A DNA stretch of 64,000 bases from Ariolimax columbianus (taxonomy: Eukaryota > Mollusca > Gastropoda > Stylommatophora > Arionidae), in the NCBI GenBank assembly GCA_036924085.1, contig JAVGWX010000025.1, positions 26,217,488-26,281,487 of the forward strand, read 5' to 3'. The stretch's first letter is position 1. Each line of letters opens with the position of its first letter. Below the pieces are notes generated by a model. The model worked only from the letters and a program-made list of their open reading frames with translations, was not told the DNA's origin and searched no databases. The translations under genes were made by a program, and so were the position numbers. Below, one piece after another: positions 32,101-45,780 of the stretch.

Positions 32101-35100
32101 ACAAATATGAGTACTTCTGAACTTGTTAGATTATTTCTCAATTGATGTCTCATTGGGGGAATCTTCTGTTATGGTTTGCCACAAATATGTGTACTTCTGA
32201 ACTTGTTAGATTATTTCTTAATTGATGTCTCATTGGGGGAATCTTCTGTTATGGTTTGCCACAAATATGAGTACTTCTGAACTTGTTAGATTATTTCTTA
32301 ATTGATGTCTCATTGGGGGAATCTTCTGTTATGGTTTGCCACAAATATGAGTACTTCTGAACTTGTTAGATTATTTCTTAATTGATGTCTCAATGGGGGA
32401 ATCTTCTGTTATGGTTTACCACAAATATGAGTACTTCTGAACTTGTTAGATTATTTCTTAATTGATGTCTCATTGGGGGAATCTTCTGTTATGGTTTGCC
32501 ACAATTATGAGTACTTCTGAACTTGTTAGATTATTTCTTTATTTATGTCTCATTGGGGGAATCTTCTGTAATGGTTTACCACAAATATGAGTACTTCTGA
32601 ACTTGTTAGATTACTTCGTAATTGATGTCTCATTGGGGGCATCTTCTGTTATGGTTTGCCACAAATATGAGTACTTCTGAACTTGTTAGATTATTTCTTA
32701 ATTGATGTCTCATTGGGGGAATCTTCTGTTATGGTTTGCCACAAATATGAGTACTTCTGAACTTGTTAGATTATTTCTTAATTGATGTCTCATTGGGGGA
32801 ATCTTCTGTAATGGTTTGCCACAAATATGAGTACTTCTGAACTTGTTAGATTATTGCTTAATTGATGTCTCATTGGGGGAATCTTCTGTTATGGTTTGCC
32901 ACAAATATGAGTACTTCTGAACTTGTCAGATTATTTCTTAATTGATGTCTTATTGGGGGAATCTTCTGTTATGGTTTGCCACAAATATGAGTACTTCCGA
33001 ACTTGTTAGATTATTTTTTAATTGATGTCTCATTGGGGGAATCTTCTGTTATGGTTTGCCACAAATATGAGTACTTCTGAACTTGTTAGATTATTTCTTA
33101 ATTGATGTATATTTGGGGGAATCTTCTGTTATGGTTTGCCACAAATATGAGTACTTCTGAACTTGTTAGATTATTTCTTAATTGATGTCTCATTGGGGGA
33201 ATCTTCTATTATGGTTTGCCACACATATGAGTACTTCTGAGCTTGTTAGATAATTTCTTAATTGATGTCTCATTGGGGGAATCTTCTGTAATGGTTTGCC
33301 ACAAATATGAGTACTTCTGAACTTGTTAGATTATTTCTTAATTGATGTCTCATTGGGGGAATCTTCTGTTATGGTTTGCCACAAATATGAGTACTTCTGA
33401 ACTTGTTAGATTATTTCTTAAATGATGTCTCTTTGCGGGAATCTTCTGTTATGGTTTGCCACAAATATGAGTACTTCTGAACTTGTTAGATTATTTCTTA
33501 ATTGATGTCTCATTGGGGGAATCTTCTGTTATGGTTTGCCACAAATATGAGTACTTCTGAACTTGTTAGATTATTTCTTAATTGATGTCTCATTGGGGGA
33601 ATCTTCTGTTATGGTTTGCCACAAATATGAGTACTTCTGAACTTTTTAGATTATTTCTTAATTGATGTCTCATTGGGGGAATCTTCTGTTATGGTTTGCC
33701 ACAAATATGAGTACTTCTGAACTTGTTAGATTATTACTTAATTGATGTCTATTTGGGGGAATCTTCTGTTATGGTTTGCCACAAATATAAGTTCTTATGA
33801 ACTTGTTAGTTTATTTCTTAATTGATGTCTCATTGGGAGAATCTTCTATTATGGTTTGCCACAAATATGAGTACTTCTGAACTTGTTAGATTATTTCTTA
33901 ATTGATGTCTTATTGGGGAAATCTTCTGTTATGGTTTGCCACAAATATGAGTATTTCTGAGCTTGTTAGATTATGTCTTAATTGATGTCTCATTGGGGGC
34001 ATCTTCTGTAATGGTTTGCCACAAATATGAGTACTTCTGAGCTTGTTAGATTATTTCTCAATTGATGTCTCATTGGGGGAATCTTCTGTTATGGTTTGCC
34101 ACAAATATGTGTACTTCTGAACTTGTTAGATTATTTCTTAATTGATGTCTCATTGGGGGAATCTTCTGTTATGGTTTGCCACAAATATGAGTACTTCTGA
34201 ACTTGGTAGATTATTTCTTAATTGATGTCTCATTGGGGGAATCTTCTGTTACGGTTTGCCACAAATATGAGTACTTCTGAACATGTTAGATTATTTCTTA
34301 ATTGATGTCTCATTGGGGGAATCTTCTGTTATGGTTTGCCACAAATATGAGTCCTTCTGAACTTGTTAGATTATTTCTTAATTGATGTCTCATTGGGGGA
34401 ATCTTCTGTTATGGTTTGCCACAAATATGAGTACTTCTAAACTTGTTAGATTATTTCTTAATTGATGTCTCAATGGGGGAATCTTCTGTTATGGTTTACC
34501 ACAAATATGAGTACTTCTGAACTTGTTAGATTATTTCTTAATTGATGTCTCATTGGGGGAATCTTCTGTTATGGTTTGCCACAATTATGAGTACTTCTGA
34601 ACTTGTTAGATTATTTCTTTATTTATGTCTCATTGGGGGAATCTTCTGTAATGGTTTACCACAAATATGAGTACTTCTGAACTTGTTAGATTACTTCGTA
34701 ATTGATGTCTCATTGGGGGCATCTTCTGTTATGGTTTGCCACAAATATGAGTACTTCTGAACTTGTTAGATTATTTCTTAATTGATGTCTCATTGGGGGA
34801 ATCTTCTGTTATGGTTTGCCACAAATATGAGTACTTCTGAACTTGTTAGATTATTTCTTAATTGATGTCTCATTGGGGGAATCTTCTGTAATGGTTTGCC
34901 ACAAATATGAGTACTTCTGAACTTGTTAGATTATTGCTTAATTGATGTCTCATTGGGGGAATCTTCTGTTATGGTTTGCCACAAATATGAGTACTTCTGA
35001 ACTTGTCAGATTATTTCTTAATTGATGTCTTATTGGGGGAATCTTCTGTTATGGTTTGCCACAAATATGAGTACTTCCGAACTTGTTAGATTATTTTTTA

Positions 35101-38100
35101 ATTGATGTCTCATTGGGGGAATCTTCTGTTATGGTTTGCCACAAATATGAGTACTTCTGAACTTGTTAGATTATTTCTTAATTGATGTATATTTGGGGGA
35201 ATCTTCTGTTATGGTTTGCCACAAATATGAGTACTTCTGAACTTGTTAGATTATTTCTTAATTGATGTCTCATTGGGGGAATCTTCTATTATGGTTTGCC
35301 ACACATATGAGTACTTCTGAGCTTGTTAGATAATTTCTTAATTGATGTCTCATTGGGGGAATCTTCTGTAATGGTTTGCCACAAATATGAGTACTTCTGA
35401 ACTTGTTAGATTATTTCTTAATTGATGTCTCATTGGGGGAATCTTCTGTTATGGTTTGCCACAAATATGAGTACTTCTGAACTTGTTAGATTATTTCTTA
35501 AATGATGTCTCTTTGCGGGAATCTTCTGTTATGGTTTGCCACAAATATGAGTACTTCTGAACTTGTTAGATTATTTCTTAATTGATGTCTCATTGGGGGA
35601 ATCTTCTGTTATGGTTTGCCACAAATATGAGTACTTCTGAACTTGTTAGATTATTTCTTAATTGATGTCTCATTGGGGGAATCTTCTGTTATGGTTTGCC
35701 ACAAATATGAGTACTTCTGAACTTTTTAGATTATTTCTTAATTGATGTCTCATTGGGGGAATCTTCTGTTATGGTTTGCCACAAATATGAGTACTTCTGA
35801 ACTTGTTAGATTATTTCTTAATTGATGTCTATTTGGGGGAATCTTCTGTTATGGTTTGCCACAAATATAAGTTCTTATGAACTTGTTAGTTTATTTCTTA
35901 ATTGATGTCTCATTGGGAGAATCTTCTATTATGGTTTGCCACAAATATGAGTACTTCTGAACTTGTTAGATTATTTCTTAATTGATGTCTTATTGGGGAA
36001 ATCTTCTGTTATGGTTTGCCACAAATATGAGTATTTCTGAGCTTGTTAGATTATGTCTTAATTGATGTCTCATTGGGGGCATCTTCTGTAATGGTTTGCC
36101 ACAAATATGAGTACTTCTGAGCTTGTTAGATTATTTCTTAATTGATGTCTCATTGGGGGAATCTTCTGTAATGGTTTGCCACAAATATGAGAACTTCTGA
36201 ACTTGTTAGATTATTTCTTAATTGATGTCTTATTGGGGGAATCTTCTGTTATGGTTTGCCACAAATATGAGTACTTCTGAGCTTGTTAGATTATTTCTTA
36301 ATTGATGTCTAATTGGGGGAATCTTCTGTAATGGTTTGCCACAAATATGAGTACTTCTGAACTTGTTAGATTATTTCTTAATTGATGTCTCATTGGGGGA
36401 ATCTTCTGTTATGGTTTGCCACAAATATGAGTACTTCTGAACTTTTTAGATTATTTCTTAATTGATGTCTCATTGGGGGAATCTTCTGTTATGGTTTGCC
36501 ACAAATATGAGTACTTCTGAGCTTGTTAGATTATTTCTTAATTGATGTCTCATTGGGGGCATCTTCTGTTATGGTTTGCCACAAATATGAGTACTTCTGA
36601 ACTTGTAAGATTATTTCTTAAATGATGTCTCATTGCGGGAATCTTCTGTTATGGTTTGCCACAAATATGAGTACTTATGAACTTGTTAGATTATTTCTTA
36701 ATTGATGTCCCATGGGGGGAATCTTCTGTTATGGTTTGCCACAAATATGAGTACTTCTGAACTTGTTAGATTATTTCTCAATTGATGTCTCATTGGGGGA
36801 ATCTTCTGTTATGGTTTGCCACAAATATGAGTACTTCTGAACTTGTTAGATTATTTCTTAATTGATGTGTCATTGGGGGAATCTTCTGTTATGGTTTGCC
36901 ACAAATATGAGTACTTCTGAACTTGTTAGATTATTTCTTAATTGATGTCTCATTGGTGGAATCTTCTGTTATGGTTTGCCACAAATATGAGTACTTCTGA
37001 ACTTGTTAGATTATTTCTTAATTGATGTCTCATTGGGGGAATCTTCTGTTATGGTTTGCCACAAATATGAGTACTTCTGAACTTGTTAGATTATTTCTTA
37101 ATTGATGTCATTTTGGGGGAATCTTCTGTTATGGTTTGCCACAAATATAAGTACTTCTGAACTTGTTAGTTTATTTCTTAATTGATGTCTCATTGGGGGA
37201 ATCTTCTATTATGGTTTGCCACAAATATGAGTACTTCTGAACTTGTTAGATTATTTCTTAAATGATGTCTCATTGCGGGAATCTTCTGTTATGGTTTTCC
37301 ACAAATATGAGTACTTATGAACTTGTTAGATTATTTCTTAATTGATGTCTCATTGGGGGAATCTTCTGTTATGGTTTGCCACAAATATGAGTACTTCTGA
37401 ACTTGTTAGATTATTTCTCAATTGATGTCTCATTGGGGGAATCTTCTGTTATGGTTTGCCACAAATATGAGTACTTCTGAACTTGTTAGATTATTTCTTA
37501 ATTGATGTCTCATTGGGGGAATCTTCTGTTATGGTTTGCCACAAATATGAGTACTTCTGAACTTGTTAGATTATTTCTTAATTGATGTCTCATTGGGGGA
37601 ATCTTCTGTTATGGTTTGCCACAAATATGAGTACTTCTGAACTTGTTAGATTATTTCTTAATTGATGTCTCATTGGGGGAATCTTCTGTTATGGTTTGCC
37701 ACAAATATGAGTACTTCTGAACTTGTTAGATTATTTCTTAATTGATGTCTATTTGGGGGAATCTTCTGTTATGGTTTGCCACAAATATAAGTACTTCTGA
37801 ACTTGTTAGTTTATTTCTTAATTGATGTCTCATTGGGGGAATCTTCTATTATGGTTTGCCACAAATATGAGTACTTCTGAACTTGTTAGATTATTTCTTA
37901 ATTGATGTCTTATTGGGGGAATCTTCTGTTATGGTTTGCCACAAATATGAGTATTTCTGAGCTTGTTAGATTATGTCTTAATTGATGTATCATTGGGGGC
38001 ATCTTCTGTAATGGTTTGCAACAAACATGAATACTTCTGAGCTTGTTAGATTATTTCTTAATTGATGTCTCATTGGGGGAATCTTCTGTAATGGTTTGCC

Positions 38101-41100
38101 ACAAATATGAGTACTTCTGAACTTGTTAGATTATTTCTTAATTGACGTCTCATTGGGGGAATCTTCTGTTATGGTTTGCCACAAATATGAGTACTTCTCA
38201 ACTTGTTAGATTATTTCTTAATTGATGTCTCATTGGGGGAATCTTCTGTTATGGTTTGCCACAAATATGAGTACTTCTGAGCTTGTTAGATTATTTCTTA
38301 ATTGATGTCTCATTGGGGGCATCTTCTGTTATGGTTTGCCACAAATATAAGTACTTTTTAGCTTATTAGATTATGTCTTAATTGATGTCTCATTGGGGGC
38401 ATCTTCTGTTATGGTTTGCCACAAATATGAGTACCTCTGAACTTGTTAGATTATTTCTTAATTGATGTCTCATTGGGGGAATCTTCTGTTATGGTTTGCC
38501 ACAAATATGAGTACTTCTGAACTTGTTAGATTATTTCTTAATTGATGTCTCATTGGAGGAATCTTCTGTTATGGTTTGCCACACATATGAGTACTTCTGA
38601 ACTTGTTAGATTATTTCTCAATTGATGTCTCATTGGGGGAATCTTCTGTTATGGTTTGCCACAAATATGAGTACTTCTGAACTTGTTAGATTATTTCTTA
38701 ATTGATGTCTCATTGGGGGAATCTTCTGTTATGGTTTGCCACAAATATGAGTACTTCTGAACTTGTTAGATTATTTCTCAATTGATGTCTCATTGGGGGA
38801 ATCTTCTGTTATGGTTTGCCACAAATATGTGTACTTCTGAACTTGTTAGATTATTTCTTAATTGATGTCTCATTGGGGGAATCTTCTGTTATGGTTTGCC
38901 ACAAATATGAGTACTTCTGAACTTGGTAGATTATTTCTTAATTGATGTTTCATTGGGGGAATCTTCTGTTACGGTTTGCCACAAATATGAGTACTTCTGA
39001 ACATGTTAGATTATTTCTTAATTGATGTCTCATTGGGGGAATCTTCTGTTATGGTTTGCCACAAATATGAGTCCTTCTGAACTTGTTAGATTATTTCTTA
39101 ATTGATGTCTCATTGGGGGAATCTTCTGTTATGGTTTGCCACAAATATGAGTACTTCTGAACTTGTTAGATTATTTCTTAATTGATGTCTCAATGGGGGA
39201 ATCTTCTGTTATGGTTTACCACAAATATGAGTACTTCTGAACTTGTTAGATTATTTCTTAATTGATGTCTCATTGGGGGAATCTTCTGTTATGGTTTGCC
39301 ACAATTATGAGTACTTCTGAACTTGTTAGATTATTTCTTTATTTATGTCTCATTGGGGGAATCTTCTGTAATGGTTTACCACAAATATGAGTACTTCTGA
39401 ACTTGTTAGATTACTTCGTAATTGATGTCTCATTGGGGGCATCTTCTGTTATGGTTTGCCACAAATATGAGTACTTCTGAACTTGTTAGATTATTTCTTA
39501 ATTGATGTGTCATTGGGGGCATCTTCTGTTATGGTTTGCCACAAATATGAGTACTTCTGAACTTGTTAGATTATTTCTTAATTGATGTCTCATTGGGGGA
39601 ATCTTCTGTTATGGTTTGCCACAAATATGAGTACTTCTGAACTTGTTAGATTATTTCTTGATTGATGTCTCATTGGGGGAATCTTCTGTTATGGTTTGCC
39701 ACAAATATGAGTACTTCTGAACTTGTTAGATTATTTCTTGATTGATGTCTCATTGGGGGAATCTTCTGTTATGGTTTGCCACAAATATGAGTACTTCTGA
39801 ACTTGTTAGATTATTTCTTAATTGATGTCTCATTAGGGGAATCTTCTGTTATGATTTGCCACAAATATGAGTACTTCTGAACTTGTTAGATTATTTCTTA
39901 ATTGATGTCTCATTTGGGGAATCTTCTGTTATGGTTTGCCACAAATATGAGTACTTCTGAACTTGTTAGATTATTTCTTAATTGATGTCTCATTGGGGGA
40001 ATCTTCTGTTATGGTTTGCCACAAATATGAGTACTTCTGAACTTTTTAGATTATTTCTTAATTGATGTCTCATTGGGGGAATCTTCTGTTATGGTTTGCC
40101 ACAAATATGAGTACTTCTGAACTTGTTAGATTATTACTTAATTGATGTCTATTTGGGGGAATCTTCTGTTATGGTTTGCCACAAATATAAGTTCTTATGA
40201 ACTTGTTAGTTTATTTCTTAATTGATGTCTCATTGGGAGAATCTTCTATTATGGTTTGCCACAAATATGAGTACTTCTGAACTTGTTAGATTATTTCTTA
40301 ATTGATGTCTTATTGGGGAAATCTTCTGTTATGGTTTGCCACAAATATGAGTATTTCTGAGCTTGTTAGATTATGTCTTAATTGATGTCTCATTGGGGGC
40401 ATCTTCTGTAATGGTTTGCCACAAATATGAGTACTTCTGAGCTTGTTAGATTATTTCTCAATTGATGTCTCATTGGGGGAATCTTCTGTTATGGTTTGCC
40501 ACAAATATGTGTACTTCTGAACTTGTTAGATTATTTCTTAATTGATGTCTCATTGGGGGAATCTTCTGTTATGGTTTGCCACAAATATGAGTACTTCTGA
40601 ACTTGGTAGATTATTTCTTAATTGATGTCTCATTGGGGGAATCTTCTGTTACGGTTTGCCACAAATATGAGTACTTCTGAACATGTTAGATTATTTCTTA
40701 ATTGATGTCTCATTGGGGGAATCTTCTGTTATGGTTTGCCACAAATATGAGTCCTTCTGAACTTGTTAGATTATTTCTTAATTGATGTCTCATTGGGGGA
40801 ATCTTCTGTTATGGTTTGCCACAAATATGAGTACTTCTGAACTTGTTAGATTACTTCGTAATTGATGTCTCATTGGGGGCATCTTCTGTTATGGTTTGCC
40901 ACAAATATGAGTACTTCTGAACTTGTTAGATTATTTCTTAATTGATGTCTCATTGGGGGAATCTTCTGTTATGGTTTGCCACAAATATGAGTACTTCTGA
41001 ACTTGTTAGATTATTTCTTAATTGATGTCTCATTGGGGGAATCTTCTGTAATGGTTTGCCACAAATATGAGTACTTCTGAACTTGTTAGATTATTGCTTA

Positions 41101-41460
41101 ATTGATGTCTCATTGGGGGAATCTTCTGTTATGGTTTGCCACAAATATGAGTACTTCTGAACTTGTCAGATTATTTCTTAATTGATGTCTTATTGGGGGA
41201 ATCTTCTGTTATGGTTTGCCACAAATATGAGTACTTCCGAACTTGTTAGATTATTTTTTAATTGATGTCTCATTGGGGGAATCTTCTGTTATGGTTTGCC
41301 ACAAATATGAGTACTTCTGAACTTGTTAGATTATTTCTTAATTGATGTATATTTGGGGGAATCTTCTGTTATGGTTTGCCACAAATATGAGTACTTCTGA
41401 ACTTGTTAGATTATTTCTTAATTGATGTCTCATTGGGGGAATCTTCTATTATGGTTTGCC

Positions 41461-44400
41461 ACACATATGAGTACTTCTGAGCTTGTTAGATAATTTCTTA
41501 ATTGATGTCTCATTGGGGGAATCTTCTGTAATGGTTTGCCACAAATATGAGTACTTCTGAACTTGTTAGATTATTTCTTAATTGATGTCTCATTGGGGGA
41601 ATCTTCTATTATGGTTTGCCACAAATATGAGTACTTCTGAACTTGTTAGATTATTTCTTAAATGATGTCTCATTGCGGGAATCTTCTGTTATGGTTTTCC
41701 ACAAATATGAGTACTTCTGAACTTGTTAGATTATTTCTTAATTGATGTATATTTGGGGGAATCTTCTGTTATGGTTTGCCACAAATATGAGTACTTCTGA
41801 ACTTGTTAGATTATTTCTTAATTGATGTCTCATTGGGGGAATCTTCTATTATGGTTTGCCACACATATGAGTACTTCTGAGCTTGTTAGATAATTTCTTA
41901 ATTGATGTCTCATTGGGGGAATCTTCTGTAATGGTTTGCCACAAATATGAGTACTTCTGAACTTGTTAGATTATTTCTTAATTGATGTCTCATTGGGGGA
42001 ATCTTCTATTATGGTTTGCCACAAATATGAGTACTTCTGAACTTGTTAGATTATTTCTTAAATGATGTCTCATTGCGGGAATCTTCTGTTATGGTTTTCC
42101 ACAAATATGAGTACTTATGAACTTGTTAGATTATTTCTTAATTGATGTCTCATTGGGGGAATCTTCTGTTATGGTTTGCCACAAATATGAGTACTTCTGA
42201 ACTTGTTAGATTATTTCTCAATTGATGTCTCATTGGGGGAATCTTCTGTTATGGTTTGCCACAAATATGAGTACTTCTGAACTTGTTAGATTATTTCTTA
42301 ATTGATGTCTCATTGGGGGAATCTTCTGTTATGGTTTGCCACAAATATGAGTACTTCTGAACTTGTTAGATTATTTCTTAATTGATGTCTCATTGGGGGA
42401 ATCTTCTGTTATGGTTTGCCACAAATATGAGTACTTCTGAACTTGTTAGATTATTTCTTAATTGATGTCTCATTGGGGGAATCTTCTGTTATGGTTTGCC
42501 ACAAATATGAGTACTTCTGAACTTGTTAGATTATTTCTTAATTGATGTCTATTTGGGGGAATCTTCTGTTATGGTTTGCCACAAATATAAGTACTTCTGA
42601 ACTTGTTAGTTTATTTCTTAATTGATGTCTCATTGGGGGAATCTTCTATTATGGTTTGCCACAAATATGAGTACTTCTGAACTTGTTAGATTATTTCTTA
42701 ATTGATGTCTTATTGGGGGAATCTTCTGTTATGGTTTGCCACAAATATGAGTATTTCTGAGCTTGTTAGATTATGTCTTAATTGATGTATCATTGGGGGC
42801 ATCTTCTGTAATGGTTTGCAACAAACATGAATACTTCTGAGCTTGTTAGATTATTTCTTAATTGATGTCTCATTGGGGGAATCTTCTGTAATGGTTTGCC
42901 ACAAATATGAGTACTTCTGAACTTGTTAGATTATTTCTTAATTGACGTCTCATTGGGGGAATCTTCTGTTATGGTTTGCCACAAATATGAGTACTTCTCA
43001 ACTTGTTAGATTATTTCTTAATTGATGTCTCATTGGGGGAATCTTCTGTTATGGTTTGCCACAAATATGAGTACTTCTGAGCTTGTTAGATTATTTCTTA
43101 ATTGATGTCTCATTGGGGGCATCTTCTGTTATGGTTTGCCACAAATATAAGTACTTTTTAGCTTATTAGATTATGTCTTAATTGATGTCTCATTGGGGGC
43201 ATCTTCTGTTATGGTTTGCCACAAATATGAGTACCTCTGAACTTGTTAGATTATTTCTTAATTGATGTCTCATTGGGGGAATCTTCTGTTATGGTTTGCC
43301 ACAAATATGAGTACTTCTGAACTTGTTAGATTATTTCTTAATTGATGTCTCATTGGAGGAATCTTCTGTTATGGTTTGCCACACATATGAGTACTTCTGA
43401 ACTTGTTAGATTATTTCTCAATTGATGTCTCATTGGGGGAATCTTCTGTTATGGTTTGCCACAAATATGAGTACTTCTGAACTTGTTAGATTATTTCTTA
43501 ATTGATGTCTCATTGGGGGAATCTTCTGTTATGGTTTGCCACAAATATGAGTACTTCTGAACTTGTTAGATTATTTCTCAATTGATGTCTCATTGGGGGA
43601 ATCTTCTGTTATGGTTTGCCACACATATGAGTACTTCTGAGCTTGTTAGATAATTTCTTAATTGATGTCTCATTGGGGGAATCTTCTGTAATGGTTTGCC
43701 ACAAATATGAGTACTTCTGAACTTGTTAGATTATTTCTTAATTGATGTCTCATTGGGGGAATCTTCTATTATGGTTTGCCACAAATATGAGTACTTCTGA
43801 ACTTGTTAGATTATTTCTTAAATGATGTCTCATTGCGGGAATCTTCTGTTATGGTTTTCCACAAATATGAGTACTTCTGAACTTGTTAGATTATTTCTTA
43901 ATTGATGTATATTTGGGGGAATCTTCTGTTATGGTTTGCCACAAATATGAGTACTTCTGAACTTGTTAGATTATTTCTTAATTGATGTCTCATTGGGGGA
44001 ATCTTCTATTATGGTTTGCCACACATATGAGTACTTCTGAGCTTGTTAGATAATTTCTTAATTGATGTCTCATTGGGGGAATCTTCTGTAATGGTTTGCC
44101 ACAAATATGAGTACTTCTGAACTTGTTAGATTATTTCTTAATTGATGTCTCATTGGGGGAATCTTCTATTATGGTTTGCCACAAATATGAGTACTTCTGA
44201 ACTTGTTAGATTATTTCTTAAATGATGTCTCATTGCGGGAATCTTCTGTTATGGTTTTCCACAAATATGAGTACTTATGAACTTGTTAGATTATTTCTTA
44301 ATTGATGTCTCATTGGGGGAATCTTCTGTTATGGTTTGCCACAAATATGAGTACTTCTGAACTTGTTAGATTATTTCTCAATTGATGTCTCATTGGGGGA

Positions 44401-45780
44401 ATCTTCTGTTATGGTTTGCCACAAATATGAGTACTTCTGAACTTGTTAGATTATTTCTTAATTGATGTCTCATTGGGGGAATCTTCTGTTATGGTTTGCC
44501 ACAAATATGAGTACTTCTGAACTTGTTAGATTATTTCTTAATTGATGTCTCATTGGGGGAATCTTCTGTTATGGTTTGCCACAAATATGAGTACTTCTGA
44601 ACTTGTTAGATTATTTCTTAATTGATGTCTCATTGGGGGAATCTTCTGTTATGGTTTGCCACAAATATGAGTACTTCTGAACTTGTTAGATTATTTCTTA
44701 ATTGATGTCTATTTGGGGGAATCTTCTGTTATGGTTTGCCACAAATATAAGTACTTCTGAACTTGTTAGTTTATTTCTTAATTGATGTCTCATTGGGGGA
44801 ATCTTCTATTATGGTTTGCCACAAATATGAGTACTTCTGAACTTGTTAGATTATTTCTTAATTGATGTCTTATTGGGGGAATCTTCTGTTATGGTTTGCC
44901 ACAAATATGAGTATTTCTGAGCTTGTTAGATTATGTCTTAATTGATGTATCATTGGGGGCATCTTCTGTAATGGTTTGCAACAAACATGAATACTTCTGA
45001 GCTTGTTAGATTATTTCTTAATTGATGTCTCATTGGGGGAATCTTCTGTAATGGTTTGCCACAAATATGAGTACTTCTGAACTTGTTAGATTATTTCTTA
45101 ATTGACGTCTCATTGGGGGAATCTTCTGTTATGGTTTGCCACAAATATGAGTACTTCTCAACTTGTTAGATTATTTCTTAATTGATGTCTCATTGGGGGA
45201 ATCTTCTGTTATGGTTTGCCACAAATATGAGTACTTCTGAGCTTGTTAGATTATTTCTTAATTGATGTCTCATTGGGGGCATCTTCTGTTATGGTTTGCC
45301 ACAAATATAAGTACTTTTTAGCTTATTAGATTATGTCTTAATTGATGTCTCATTGGGGGCATCTTCTGTTATGGTTTGCCACAAATATGAGTACCTCTGA
45401 ACTTGTTAGATTATTTCTTAATTGATGTCTCATTGGGGGAATCTTCTGTTATGGTTTGCCACAAATATGAGTACTTCTGAACTTGTTAGATTATTTCTTA
45501 ATTGATGTCTCATTGGAGGAATCTTCTGTTATGGTTTGCCACACATATGAGTACTTCTGAACTTGTTAGATTATTTCTCAATTGATGTCTCATTGGGGGA
45601 ATCTTCTGTTATGGTTTGCCACAAATATGAGTACTTCTGAACTTGTTAGATTATTTCTTAATTGATGTCTCATTGGGGGAATCTTCTGTTATGGTTTGCC
45701 ACAAATATGAGTACTTCTGAACTTGTTAGATTATTTCTCAATTGATGTCTCATTGGGGGAATCTTCTGTTATGGTTTGCC
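41461..45780. repeat. 2160-bp (27-unit) tandem segmental duplication within the satellite
   Basis: 41461-43620 and 43621-45780 are the same ordered series of variant units. The rare variants TAATTTCTTA, ATTGCGGGA, GTACCTCTGA and GTACTTTTTAGCTTATTAG recur at +2160. I saw no difference in the lines compared. This indicates a recent unequal exchange or rolling duplication. Confidence 0.85.
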
